From: Hymenobacter metallilatus
GTDB taxonomy: Bacteria; Bacteroidota; Bacteroidia; Cytophagales; Hymenobacteraceae
Length of the DNA stretch: 64,000 nt
Direction: 5' to 3'
Assembly: GCF_003944705.1 (NCBI RefSeq)
Contig: NZ_RWIS01000016.1
Coordinates: 1 to 64,000 of the forward strand
Part shown: piece by piece, positions 31,469 through 39,799 of the stretch
Position numbering within the stretch: the first letter of the stretch is position 1
Layout: each line of letters starts with the position of its first letter
Program-made: the position numbers and the translations under genes
The notes under the pieces: generated by a model
What the model was told of the DNA's origin: nothing
The model's database searches: none
The model's input: only the letters and a program-made list of their open reading frames with translations

Positions 31469-31797
31469 TCAGCGGGTGGGGGCGGGGGCGGCGTGGATGA
31501 AGCCGGCGAGGCGTTGCGGCGCTGCTTTTTGGCGAGGCGGGCCAGCGCCAGGGGGTTGATTTCCGCTTTGGTCACCAGCGTATCCAGCAAGTCTAACTGC
31601 TCCAGCGTGCGTAGCAGCTGCACAAAGGTGAGCAGCGAGGTGGGCCGGCCGTGCTCAATCTGGCTCAGGGTGGCCCGGTCGATGCCCGCGGCCTCGGCCA
31701 CCGCTTGTTGGGACTGGTTGCGGTTAAGCCGAATCTGGCGCAGGCTGCTGCCCAGTTCGCGCAGGATGGCCAAGTCGGAAAGAGAGTACCAATTCAT
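31462..31797 (-). CDS. hipB: HipB-type HTH antitoxin
   Basis: A 111-residue protein from ATG 31797 with a Cro/cI HTH (LRQIRLNRNQSQQAVAEAAGIDRATLSQIEHG) and a Pro-rich tail (TPPPPPPAEW). It would bind HipA and the large inverted repeat just upstream. The gene lies before hipA and overlaps it by 7 bases, a standard antitoxin-first layout. Confidence 0.85.
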   Translation of the reverse strand: MNWYSLSDLAILRELGSSLRQIRLNRNQSQQAVAEAAGIDRATLSQIEHGRPTSLLTFVQLLRTLEQLDLLDTLVTKAEINPLALARLAKKQRRNASPASSTPPPPPPAEW

Positions 31798-31856
31798 GTT
31801 GTACAGACGCAACAAACAGGGCCAAATATACCATGTTTGTTGCGTTTGTACAACAT
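31796..31856 (-). promoter_or_regulatory. hipBA operator: 23-bp inverted repeat around the -7 box
   Basis: Arms 31796-31818 and 31834-31856 are reverse complements with a single mismatch, separated by 15 bp. The spacer and arm edge contain a minus-strand TATATTTG (31830-31823), a perfect -7 box. Two HipB dimers on the arms, possibly bridged, would cover the promoter. The inner arm includes the hipB start codon. Confidence 0.8.
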
Positions 31857-32026
31857 ATAAGAATCGCCTGCGGCACGGAATTATCCGTAGTTTATTTACC
31901 GGCCCTTCCCAATTGCTTAGTACCGCGGCCACTACAAAATCACATAGGTTCCTTGACTGCCACTGGTTTTATACCTGGCGTGTTTGGCTTCGGCCCTACG
32001 GAAACGGAGAACTAGGCCCCGGTTCG

Positions 32027-32377
32027 CTACAGGAGGCGGGCATTGACGGCGAATAGCTTTGCCAAGGCCGGTGTTACATTCCGGATGAGGGCGTGGGCAG
32101 GATTTCCTGCTACCGGGTCGTGGACGCAAGGACACTGATTGTCAAGCGGAACCTTTGCCGCCAGCAAGGCACCCGTGTGCGTACTACGGGTGGCAATGGC
32201 TTGTTCCAATGTGGTCAGGGCCATGATATCGACAGATAGGCCGTCTTCTCCGCTGCGCATCTTGAAAGCGGCGCTGGTAGGCCGGCGGACACCGTCCGGC
32301 ATTACTTTAAAAAACTGGGGCTGTAAGATGATTCTTCGGAGTAATTCATCCTCGGAGGTTATCTGATGCACACTCAT
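32027..32377 (-). CDS. hypothetical protein, fourth gene of the putative defence operon
   Basis: A 116-residue protein: SVHQITSEDELLRRIILQPQ, VMPDGVRRPTSAAFK, and EDGLSVDIMAL, then a stretch with CPCVHDPVAGNPAHA. It has no signal or TM segment. I do not know the family; the blocks look well conserved. Its start overlaps the preceding gene by 4 bases (ATGA), so it is translated with it. It may be the partner of the NWDSYGA protein. Confidence 0.65.
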   Translation of the reverse strand: MSVHQITSEDELLRRIILQPQFFKVMPDGVRRPTSAAFKMRSGEDGLSVDIMALTTLEQAIATRSTHTGALLAAKVPLDNQCPCVHDPVAGNPAHALIRNVTPALAKLFAVNARLL

Positions 32378-32958
32378 GTATTGCTTGCTGGGCGCGGAGG
32401 ATCAATAAAATGCCGCAAGGCAGCAAAGAGGCTAGTGTAAGTGCCAATGAGAGCGCCTTGCGCCGTGAAAAGCAGGTAGTCCTCGGTTCCATCGGGGTGT
32501 ACCTCGATTTCCATCGAGGCATTGTCTCGGTCCAGTTCCACCTGTATGCCACCATCGCGCATAGGAAATACATGCACGCTTACGGCCGGCGCGTAGACCA
32601 ACTGCAGCGAGAGGGAATTTAAGAGCTGGCGGGCACGGGCCAGGGCGCGCTCCTCGGTGGGCAAGGCCCCGTACGAATCCCAATTAGGCGACAGGTTGCG
32701 GAACGTCTCCAGCTGCGCCAAGAGCTTCGGGATAACCAGGCCCAAGCCGGTTACTGGGTTTCGCTTGGTCTTGATGGCCAGTAACTCAAGGGTCTCGAAC
32801 AGGGAGAATTTGTTGCTGATACCCCGTGCATTTTTTCGGCTGGCCTGCTCGTTGCGAACAAATTCGTCCGCGTCCATCGACCACATGTCAATGCCTTTCA
32901 CCGACCGGCGGTCAGAGCGGGCAATTGACTTGCGAATCGTCATTACTTGTGGTTCCAT
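32374..32958 (-). CDS. hypothetical NWDSYGA protein, third gene of the putative defence operon
   Basis: A 194-residue protein. The N-terminal part is basic (RKSIARSDRRSVKGID). A middle region has the recognisable SPNWDSYGALPTEERALARAR, and the C-terminal half alternates strands (VSVHVFPMRDGGIQVELD, IEVHPDGTEDYLLF). The NWDSYGA block occurs in unassigned proteins of mobile regions as far as I recall. No known catalytic motif. It lies 8 bp after the HEPN-type gene and overlaps the next by 4. Confidence 0.6.
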   Translation of the reverse strand: MEPQVMTIRKSIARSDRRSVKGIDMWSMDADEFVRNEQASRKNARGISNKFSLFETLELLAIKTKRNPVTGLGLVIPKLLAQLETFRNLSPNWDSYGALPTEERALARARQLLNSLSLQLVYAPAVSVHVFPMRDGGIQVELDRDNASMEIEVHPDGTEDYLLFTAQGALIGTYTSLFAALRHFIDPPRPASNT

Positions 32959-32966
32959 GGCGCTTC

Positions 32967-34823
32967 TTATACTACTACTGCACGAAATTCGTACGAGGCT
33001 AATTTCAATATCATCGTTAGGACGAGAAAGACGTTTTCTACGCCGTACTCGTCGTCGTCCATCAAGCCATGGGCCACGCGGTTACGCAAGTTATAGCCGG
33101 CTTTCTCACTGAGGAAAAACTTGATAAAGAACCGATCCTCTTCTTCAAGCTTCCCTTTCAAGTCGGCCAGCAATTCGTCCAACAGCTTTTCCATGGTCAC
33201 CTCCGAGCCCTCGCGCATCTTAAAAGTCGGCATATTCAACCGTACGCAGATGTAGCGCAGCAGGTACTCGACTTTCAACGTCAGTGAATCCGTGCTGGCA
33301 ATGAAGTCGGGTTCATAGTCAGGGTCCTGCCGCCACGCTTCCAGTTCTTGGAAGAGCAGGCGAATGCCCGACATGATCAGGCGCAAAGGGGAAGTCTGGG
33401 TTTGCTGCCCACTCGATTCCACCATACGGGGCTCACCCAGCCAACTGCGCTGCAAGAACGCTTCAATGGCGGCATCCGTCAGCTTTCCAGCTTTAAACGC
33501 TTCCAGCATCAGTTTAACCAACGTCTGGGTAGAGAGCTGGGCCAGCAGGCTGTAGGTATTCAAAAACTGAAACTGCTCCTTCTCTTCTTCCGTGTAAAAC
33601 GTCTGAACCGTGTTGCCGTGCTTGTCTTCTAAGCTCTTGGGCAGCATGTCCATGAAAGAGTCACGCTGGGCCTGGGCGGCCTCACTCACCTTATCCAAAC
33701 TATGGAACATGGGCGTCAGGCACAATTCCGTCAGAATGCCCTCGGCATCCTTGGTACGCACAACTTCATCGATGTACTCCATTAACGCCCGGGTGGCCTC
33801 GTCCGGCATTTGGGTGCGGGTCTGCGTCAAGGCAAAGCGCGTACGCAGGCGCTGATATTCCTGCTCCAGGCGCTGGCTATTAGGCTGGTCTTTCACTTGC
33901 CGGTAGATGCGCAGGGCTCGTTCCGTAAAGGTGACGGCTGTCATGTTGTGCTGTGCCTCCGCTTCCTGGGCCAGCGCTTCCAGCTGCTGCGCCTGAAACG
34001 TCAACCACCGCTCCCGTTCGCGGCGGGCTTTGACGGCCAGTTCCGCCGCCTCGGCCGCCAGCTCAATGGCGCCATGCCGGTAAGTTTGCGCCAGTTGATG
34101 CACCCCATGCCAATCTTGTTCGAGCAAGGCATCGGCCTGCGCCGGACTGTTCAGCGAGCGGTAATACTCGGTAAACAACCGGGTGATGGAGGCCAAGACC
34201 AGCAAGGTAGAACGGCTTTCTAACGGCCAGGAAGTGTGCAGGCCCACCAAGTAGTCGACGATTGCGCGCAGCAGCTCTGCAACGCCCGCGTCGTTTTTTC
34301 GCGTGTTGGCCAGTTGAAAGGCTTTCCGCAACACCTCAATCGCATGCAGGGCATAATGGGCCCGCTCCCCGGCCACGCGGTGTTTGTCGATATAACTGCT
34401 TCCTAATCGAAAGAGCGTAGCCGCCAAGTCCCGAACTTCCTCATTGGTGCGGAGTTGCTTGCGCAAATACAGAAACAAACCGTATTCGCTCTTCAGATAA
34501 AGGTTGGGGGAAGCCCGATACCGCTGCTGCACATACGCATACTCGGCCGCGCCATACCCACTCGTATCCGGCCAGCCGAACTCGTGCTCCACGCCCTGCT
34601 CGTCTTTTCGGGTACCACTGATTTGGTAACCTACCCCTTTGTCAAGTTGTTTACTGGCGGCTACTACTTCCTGCTCTATTCGGGCCAACCGGGCGTTTTC
34701 ATGGTCCCCAGCCTCCGTAAGCTGCACAGCCATTTCGCCCAGTCGCGAGGTAATCGCGTGATGGTCCTTGACATCTTCGCTGGCAGTATCGAGGTAATTC
34801 AGGTAATTCTGAAGGTCTTGCAT
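32967..34823 (-). CDS. large helical protein with C-terminal HEPN-type Rx4H motif
   Basis: A 618-residue, almost wholly helical protein. Residues about 1-400 look like TPR-like helical repeats (LAATLFRLGSSYIDKH, AFQLANTRKNDAGVAELL, LTFQAQQLEALAQEAEA). The C-terminal domain (around 490-610) ends in NLRNRVAHGLMDDDEYG, where R580 and H585 fit the Rx4-6H signature of HEPN ribonucleases; the wording also resembles DUF4209. HEPN proteins cut RNA in many phage defence and toxin systems. It lies 53 bp downstream of a nuclease-like gene. Function is inference. Confidence 0.65.
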   Translation of the reverse strand: MQDLQNYLNYLDTASEDVKDHHAITSRLGEMAVQLTEAGDHENARLARIEQEVVAASKQLDKGVGYQISGTRKDEQGVEHEFGWPDTSGYGAAEYAYVQQRYRASPNLYLKSEYGLFLYLRKQLRTNEEVRDLAATLFRLGSSYIDKHRVAGERAHYALHAIEVLRKAFQLANTRKNDAGVAELLRAIVDYLVGLHTSWPLESRSTLLVLASITRLFTEYYRSLNSPAQADALLEQDWHGVHQLAQTYRHGAIELAAEAAELAVKARRERERWLTFQAQQLEALAQEAEAQHNMTAVTFTERALRIYRQVKDQPNSQRLEQEYQRLRTRFALTQTRTQMPDEATRALMEYIDEVVRTKDAEGILTELCLTPMFHSLDKVSEAAQAQRDSFMDMLPKSLEDKHGNTVQTFYTEEEKEQFQFLNTYSLLAQLSTQTLVKLMLEAFKAGKLTDAAIEAFLQRSWLGEPRMVESSGQQTQTSPLRLIMSGIRLLFQELEAWRQDPDYEPDFIASTDSLTLKVEYLLRYICVRLNMPTFKMREGSEVTMEKLLDELLADLKGKLEEEDRFFIKFFLSEKAGYNLRNRVAHGLMDDDEYGVENVFLVLTMILKLASYEFRAVVV

Positions 34824-34876
34824 GTAGTGGCTTTACCGGTGCTTCCTAAACAAGGCGGCGGGAAGATTGGCTCCCA

Positions 34877-36127
34877 TTACAGGACGTTGCGCGCAATCTT
34901 GCGCATGGCCGACGGCGTGTCGCCAAACTTGCACAGGGCCTCACAGTGCTGGCTGAGTTCGGAGAACAGAATGTAGTGGATGGTTGCGCCAGCGGCCCGA
35001 ATAGCCGGGCGCGAGAGTTGGGCCTGTACCTCCTTCTCGCGGGCGTCGGGCACCACTAAATACAAGGCTGTTTCGTGTTCGGGCATGGAAAACGCCAAAT
35101 CCGTCAGCCGCAGAATGCCGCTGTAGATGCTGGTGCTTTTCTCGACCTCAAAGGCGGCTACCACCCGATTGGTACCGGGTGCAAACCACACCACATCAAT
35201 GAGGCGAATAGTGGTGGCCACGTCGGCCGGTACCGGCAGCTCGGGGTGCTGGTCGAGGCAGAGAAATGACAGCTTCTGGCCGTGACACAAGCGGTTACGG
35301 TCGTTGATGGCCGTGGTCACGTCGCAGCCCAGGGCCTTGCCGATGCGCAGCAGGTGGTGCTGCATCTGGGTGTGCTGGTTTTGCTCCTGGGCCTCGGTCT
35401 GCACCTCCTGGTGGCGCTTGCGGGCTTGCTGCTGGTACTTATCGCGGTCCTCGTCGCTGGCAAACTGCTGGTCGCCGGCAATCATCTTCTTCACGCCCAC
35501 GTCGAAGAGCAAGCCCGCCAGCGCCCCGTAGTCCAGGCTCAGGTGCTGACGGTGCTCCTGGTTCAGGTCGCGTAGCCGCTCGCGCATGCGCAGGTACTCC
35601 GCCCAGGAGCCCAGCTTGATTTTCTCCCCGAACAGGGCGTTGAAGCCGTTGACGATGGCCGTGTTGCAGGGCGGCATCAAGGTGGGGTGCAGGAAATACA
35701 GGATGCTGGCTACGGCCGGGCCCAGCCCCTTGATTTTGCGGCGGTCCAGCAAGTCTATTTCGCGCAGCAGCTGCTGCTCGGTGGTGGCGGCCAGACAGCT
35801 TTCCAGAAATTGCCCGAAGGCACGCTTATTGTCCTCGTGCTCGTAGATGTCGGGAATGCGCAGCTTGGGCTTCCAGTAGAAGGGGTGGGCCGCGCCCTGA
35901 AACACCTGCTTTTGCTCGCTGATGACGCTGAGCACAAATTCAAGCGACGTGCCCTTGAAATCGTTGCCGAAGCTACCGGCCTTGATGTCCTTGACCACCT
36001 GCTGTACCCCGCGCCGGATGGAGCGAAAAGCCTTTAACCGTTCCTCGTTGTTGATAAACCAGGTGTTGTAAACGGATTCAGAATCGGCTTTGTACGATTG
36101 GATAAGGGGCGGTAGGGCGGCAGACAT
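34877..36127 (-). CDS. PD-(D/E)xK-like nuclease with helix-hairpin-helix, first gene of the putative defence operon
   Basis: A 416-residue protein. A helix-hairpin-helix-like block (RRKIKGLGPAVASILYFL, around 129-146) is followed by a charged linker (around 220-255), then the C-terminal domain with LIDVVWFAPGTN (D311) and AAFEVEKSTSIYSGILRL (E327, E329, K330), a layout matching the PD-(D/E)xK restriction-endonuclease fold. It may cleave DNA in a restriction-like system, but no methyltransferase is adjacent. It is the first of four closely spaced minus-strand genes. Confidence 0.65.
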   Translation of the reverse strand: MSAALPPLIQSYKADSESVYNTWFINNEERLKAFRSIRRGVQQVVKDIKAGSFGNDFKGTSLEFVLSVISEQKQVFQGAAHPFYWKPKLRIPDIYEHEDNKRAFGQFLESCLAATTEQQLLREIDLLDRRKIKGLGPAVASILYFLHPTLMPPCNTAIVNGFNALFGEKIKLGSWAEYLRMRERLRDLNQEHRQHLSLDYGALAGLLFDVGVKKMIAGDQQFASDEDRDKYQQQARKRHQEVQTEAQEQNQHTQMQHHLLRIGKALGCDVTTAINDRNRLCHGQKLSFLCLDQHPELPVPADVATTIRLIDVVWFAPGTNRVVAAFEVEKSTSIYSGILRLTDLAFSMPEHETALYLVVPDAREKEVQAQLSRPAIRAAGATIHYILFSELSQHCEALCKFGDTPSAMRKIARNVL

Positions 36128-36226
36128 AAAAAGGGAGTAGGACCAATACAGTAGCTAAGTTGCACAGAAGTCCGGGCCCAATCATCATGCTTCCGGCGCG
36201 GGTCCCGGCATTTCGCGAAATGGCGG

Positions 36227-37210
36227 CTACATCTGGTGGCCGGGCATGTCCATCCCGGGCATTGCATCCATTGGCATACCCGGCCGCATCGATAGGTCCC
36301 CGTACTGCGCTGCCAGGTAATATCCCACGGCCAGCAGAAGCAGGGAGAGCAAGGCTACCGCAGCCTTGCGGGATGCCGATATATGCTGACCGCCCATGTT
36401 GTGGTGGCCAGTAGCGTGCTGACCGCCCGGCGCTGAAGCATCAGCGGCTACGCGCATGTGCGCGGCAGAGGCTGCGGTGTAAGCTGTGATGGCGGGGTCG
36501 GTGGCGCGCTCGGGTGGCGGGCCACCTTTGCCAAGAGCACGCTCGGTGCCCATGCCGTGCTTAAGCTGTTTTTTCACGAGCCACCAGTTAATGGGGTAAG
36601 CCGTGAGGGCTCCTACCAGGGTGGCCAGTGACATAATCCCCCAGAAGCGTACGGAGGCAGGCTCCATAGCCGTCATGTCGCGGGTCATCAGGATAACCAT
36701 AGTTGGAATCATGCCAGCCATGACCGCATTCATGGACACCCATTCGGGGTAAAAAGAGGCCTGTATGGCCTTACTATAGCTCCCCCCCAGCATGTCTTTC
36801 ATAAACAAGGCCTGGAAAATAAGTAAGCCAAACAAGAAGCCGGCGGCGTACTCCACCCAGATGTCAATGCCCATGGGCAAGCGCAGCCAGCTGGTAATGA
36901 TGGCTGCCGCAATGATGCCGGTGGCGTCGCCGGCTAAGCAGTGGATAGTGGAGCCGACGGTTTGCTTCCACAGCGGGGCTACAAACTGCTCGTGGGTGCC
37001 GGGGGCCGGCTCGCGGCAGGAAAACCAGTAGATGAGCAGGCCCACCGGCCCGGTGTAGAGCGTCACCAGCACCCAGCCCCATTTCATCACCTTCATTTCC
37101 GGGGTGCGGGTAAACATGTCCAAGGCCACGTAGGCTACGGAAAGGGCGGTTAAAGTAAACCAAATCCACAGCAGGTACTGCGGAAACAGTGGCTCCGACA
37201 TTGGGTGCAT
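36227..37210 (-). CDS. DUF4396 membrane protein with Met/His-rich tail
   Basis: A 327-residue integral membrane protein. DUF4396 features include WGWVLVTLYTGPVGLLIYWFSCREP, the GSTIHCLAGDATGI segment and MAGMIPTMVILM. After the core comes a cytoplasmic or periplasmic linker with HATGHHNMGGQH, another TM (AVALLSLLLLAVGYYLAAQ), and a tail MPMDAMPGMDMPGHQM. Family members sit beside copper genes; the Met/His tail suggests Cu(I) binding. ATG 37210 or 37201. It begins the right copper block. Confidence 0.78.
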   Translation of the reverse strand: MHPMSEPLFPQYLLWIWFTLTALSVAYVALDMFTRTPEMKVMKWGWVLVTLYTGPVGLLIYWFSCREPAPGTHEQFVAPLWKQTVGSTIHCLAGDATGIIAAAIITSWLRLPMGIDIWVEYAAGFLFGLLIFQALFMKDMLGGSYSKAIQASFYPEWVSMNAVMAGMIPTMVILMTRDMTAMEPASVRFWGIMSLATLVGALTAYPINWWLVKKQLKHGMGTERALGKGGPPPERATDPAITAYTAASAAHMRVAADASAPGGQHATGHHNMGGQHISASRKAAVALLSLLLLAVGYYLAAQYGDLSMRPGMPMDAMPGMDMPGHQM

Positions 37211-37266
37211 CAGGGGAGGGGAGTAAGTAAAACGGAAAGGAAGTAAAAGACCAAAAAGAAGAATCT

Positions 37267-37575
37267 TCAGCGGAGCGGCTGGCGCAGCCTAGCCTCCATG
37301 GCGGCTGTCAGTGGGTCAGCATACACGCCGTAGGCATTTACCAGCACGCCCCGCAGGTCCAGTCCGATGGCCCTGATGGCGTAAAGGATGGATTGGTCAG
37401 CTGGGTCGGAGGGCCCTTCAAAGCGAAACACCGCGTCGACCTGAAACTGCTCGGGCCGGAGCTGCAGGTCGTGGGCCGCGCAGTACAGGCAGTCGGGCCG
37501 CAGGTTAAAGTCTTCGGTGTAGCCGCGGCTGCGCAGCTGCTGCAGGGCGGAAGAGAGCGTGTCGGAAGGTTCCAT
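37267..37575 (-). CDS. small conserved Bacteroidota protein (mislabelled PRPP synthetase family)
   Basis: A 102-residue protein from ATG 37575: DTLSSALQQLRSRGYTEDFNL, CLYCAAHDLQLRPEQFQVDAVFRFEG, SILYAIRAIGLDLRGVLVNAYGVYAD. This small family is common in Bacteroidota and is often named phosphoribosylpyrophosphate synthetase in databases, but it has no PRT domain and is far too short. Function is unknown. It lies among copper genes. Confidence 0.75.
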   Translation of the reverse strand: MEPSDTLSSALQQLRSRGYTEDFNLRPDCLYCAAHDLQLRPEQFQVDAVFRFEGPSDPADQSILYAIRAIGLDLRGVLVNAYGVYADPLTAAMEARLRQPLR

Positions 37576-37618
37576 AAGGGTAAGGAAGGAAAACGTACGT
37601 CCAGCAGGAGCACGTGGC

Positions 37619-37933
37619 TTACTGTGGCCAGCGGATACCCAGCTGCCAGCATTCGGCATAATCCAGCGCCATATGCAATAAAAAGCCCACGGCCCACGGG
37701 CGGGTTATTGGAGGAAGCAGCACGAACCCATAGATGCCCATCGCCCAGTACGTATGTAGGGGGTGGTAATTGATGCTGCACCGGGTAGGGTCAAACATAG
37801 GCGTGGCCAGCACATGGTCTATGTCCAGCAACAGGGCTGTGGCCAGGATAAGCCAGGCCCGGCGCCAGCGCGGCCGGTAGAACAGCAGGGCCACAATACC
37901 AGGCACCAGCAGGTGGAGAAGTGCGTGCACCAT
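37619..37933 (-). CDS. DUF6122 membrane protein
   Basis: A 104-residue protein with three or four transmembrane helices. HALLHLLVPGIVALLF, ALLLDIDHVLATPMFDPTRCSINYHPLHTYW (quoted in part) and LLHMALDYAECW match the DUF6122 family as I recall it. The conserved DIDH, HPLH and HMALDY residues may form a metal site in the membrane, as in related metal-dependent hydrolases. Function unknown. Confidence 0.72.
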   Translation of the reverse strand: MVHALLHLLVPGIVALLFYRPRWRRAWLILATALLLDIDHVLATPMFDPTRCSINYHPLHTYWAMGIYGFVLLPPITRPWAVGFLLHMALDYAECWQLGIRWPQ

Positions 37934-38003
37934 ACGCAGCCAACGGCAAGGAAAAAGAGCGACCCCGTAGGAGCCGCTCTGAGAATGGCAGCTACGCTAC
38001 CAG

Positions 38004-38633
38004 TTAGTAGGATTTGTTGGCCAGCAGCCAATCCTGCAACTCCTTAATTTCCATTTGCTGGTCCGTGATGATCTTCCGGGCCATAGCCTTAGGGGTGGCT
38101 TCCCGACCCAGCTCAATCTCATCCTCGCTCATTTCCAGCGCGCTGGTGTGGTGGTCAATCATGAGCTGGGCAAAGTCCTGGTCCGCGTCGCCGGTGAGCA
38201 CGCGCAGGTCATTGTTTTTATCCATCATCTCCATGACCATCATGGCGCGGTCCATGAATTCCATCACCATGGGAGCATGGGCCGGATGGCCGGCCAGGAA
38301 GGCATTGAACTGCGTGATTTCGGCCTGCTGGGCGGTAATTACGCGCTGAGCAATGGCTTTCATGGCTGCGTTGTCCCCGTCACTGAGTTCCTTCTGGGCC
38401 ATTTTGATGGCGCCCGTGTGGTGCATGACCATCATCTTGGCGTAGTCATTGTCGGGGTCCATGGTGGCCGTCATCATATCCATCTCCTTGCTCATATCGT
38501 GCATGATGGACATGAAGGCGTTTTTGTCATGAGCCTGCACCTTCAGGCCATCGGCTTCATCTTTGTTACACGAAGTCAGGGCACCGAAGGCAAGTACTGA
38601 AGCAAACAGGGTAAAGCGGAGCGAACGTGGCAT
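38004..38633 (-). CDS. DUF305 lipoprotein, copy 1
   Basis: A 209-residue lipoprotein from ATG 38633 (lipobox LTSC). It has two DUF305 repeats, with the helical motifs DYAKMMVMHHTGAIKMAQ and DFAQLMIDHHTSALEMSEDE, each with a His-His pair and Met, linked by a Met-rich helix (FMDRAMMVMEMMD). DUF305 proteins are ferritin-like periplasmic helical bundles, often copper-induced. The copper operator site 6 lies 78 bp upstream. Paralogue at 44358-45086. Confidence 0.82.
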   Translation of the reverse strand: MPRSLRFTLFASVLAFGALTSCNKDEADGLKVQAHDKNAFMSIMHDMSKEMDMMTATMDPDNDYAKMMVMHHTGAIKMAQKELSDGDNAAMKAIAQRVITAQQAEITQFNAFLAGHPAHAPMVMEFMDRAMMVMEMMDKNNDLRVLTGDADQDFAQLMIDHHTSALEMSEDEIELGREATPKAMARKIITDQQMEIKELQDWLLANKSY

Positions 38634-38710
38634 ACTACAGGGTTGAATGGTAGGCAAAGGCAACAGAGGTTGTTACCCTAGCTAAACGATGCAACAGCCT
38701 CCCTGTTTGC

Positions 38711-38740
38711 CCACAATTCGGCCGAAAACCTTGTAAAGTT
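38711..38740 (-). promoter_or_regulatory. copper-regulon operator site 6
   Basis: On the minus strand AACTTTACAA (38740-38731), 11 bp, then GAATTGTGG (38719-38711). One mismatch to the consensus first half. Located between araC paralogue 3 and the DUF305 gene, it would drive the latter. A weak -7-like ATCGTTTA lies about 30 bp downstream. Confidence 0.65.
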
Positions 38741-38755
38741 TCCAGTTCTGCGCCT

Positions 38756-39391
38756 CTAAGAGAGAGTTTCCAGGCCGAGACGACCCGCGCTGCCGGGCCC
38801 GAGGGCCTGAAAATCGGAGGGGGACATACCCGTGACCTGGCGGAACTGGTTGGTCAGGTGGGCCGCGCTGCTATAACCCAATTGTTTCGCGACGCTGCTC
38901 ACGTTCGCGTCCTGGTAGCTGAGCAGTTCCTTGGCGCGCTCCACCTTCTGGCGGATGATGTACTTCTCCAGCGTCAGGCCCTCGCGCACCGAGAACTGGT
39001 GTGACAAGTACGCGTAGGCCCGGCCGACCCGCTCGCTGATGAAGTGAGAATAGGTGTGAAATGGCTGCAGCTCAACCGGGGTGTAGTGAATCAGCTCTAC
39101 CACCAGGGCCTTCACCTGCTCCACCAGCTGATCGCGTGGGTCCTCCACCAGGGCAAAGCCGTAGGCCTGCAGGGCTTGCTGCACCACGGGCTCCTGTAGG
39201 GGACTGCCATCCGCCATGCGCACATTAGCTGCCCCCAGGGCCACGTCGTCCACCACCAGCCCGGCCTTCTCCAGCTCGCGCTGCACCACCCGCAGGCAGC
39301 GGGGGCACACCATGTTGCGGATGGAAAGGCGAACCGCCCCGGCCGCGGGGGGCGGTAGGGTGGAAGTGGCGGACTGCGTCATGATGTTCAT
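38756..39391 (-). CDS. AraC-family regulator with HMA-like segment, paralogue 3 (copA operon)
   Basis: A 211-residue regulator. The HMA-like part has RNMVCPRC (C29, C32) and ALQAYGFALVEDP; the AraC double HTH is LEKYIIRQKVERAKELL and KQLGYSSAAHLTNQFRQV, ending GMSPSDFQALG. It is most like paralogue 1. Its ATG overlaps the cupredoxin stop (ATGA), so it is the third gene of the copA operon, and operator site 7 ahead of copA would give autoregulation. Cu(I) from the Cys pair is the most likely signal (inference). Confidence 0.85.
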   Translation of the reverse strand: MNIMTQSATSTLPPPAAGAVRLSIRNMVCPRCLRVVQRELEKAGLVVDDVALGAANVRMADGSPLQEPVVQQALQAYGFALVEDPRDQLVEQVKALVVELIHYTPVELQPFHTYSHFISERVGRAYAYLSHQFSVREGLTLEKYIIRQKVERAKELLSYQDANVSSVAKQLGYSSAAHLTNQFRQVTGMSPSDFQALGPGSAGRLGLETLS

Positions 39392-39765
39392 TTTACGACC
39401 AGGCTTCCCCGCAGCATGTGCATGCCGCAGGTGAAAGCAAAGGTACCGGCTTGCTGGGGCAAAAACTCAATGGCCGTAGTTTTAAACGGAGCCAGGTCGC
39501 GCCGGATGTTGAAGTCGGGCAGCAGCAGCTCCTCGGAGCAGCTGTTTTCCTCATCGCGGTAAAAGTTAAGCTGCACGGGCTTGCCGCGCTCCACCTCAAT
39601 GACGTCGGGCGAGTAGCCGCCCTTCACCATGATGTCGACCTGCTGGATGCCCGCCGACGAGGAAACGGCCGCCGCCACCCGGTGCGGGGCCAGAAAGAAA
39701 AACCAGCCGACAAAGGCCAGCAGGCCCACGCCTGCCAGGGTGACGATTAGCTGAGTAGTATCCAT
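39388..39765 (-). CDS. membrane-anchored cupredoxin-like protein
   Basis: A 125-residue protein with one N-terminal transmembrane helix (MDTTQLIVTLAGVGLLAFVGWFFF). The periplasmic part is a cupredoxin-type beta-barrel: GGYSPDVIEVERGKPVQLNF, CSEELLLPDFNI, and the C-terminal copper ligand loop FTCGMHMLRG (Cys, His, Met). It can accept or hold copper near CopA. It lies between copA (34 bp) and the AraC gene (4-base overlap). A decayed duplicate lies at 2996-3301. Confidence 0.82.
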   Translation of the reverse strand: MDTTQLIVTLAGVGLLAFVGWFFFLAPHRVAAAVSSSAGIQQVDIMVKGGYSPDVIEVERGKPVQLNFYRDEENSCSEELLLPDFNIRRDLAPFKTTAIEFLPQQAGTFAFTCGMHMLRGSLVVK

Positions 39766-39799
39766 AGGGGAACGTACAAAAAGGAAAGAAAAGGCCGCC

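Noticed and set aside
37267..37575. phosphoribosylpyrophosphate synthetase
   Set aside because: The database name does not fit: about 100 residues with no PRPP-binding loop.
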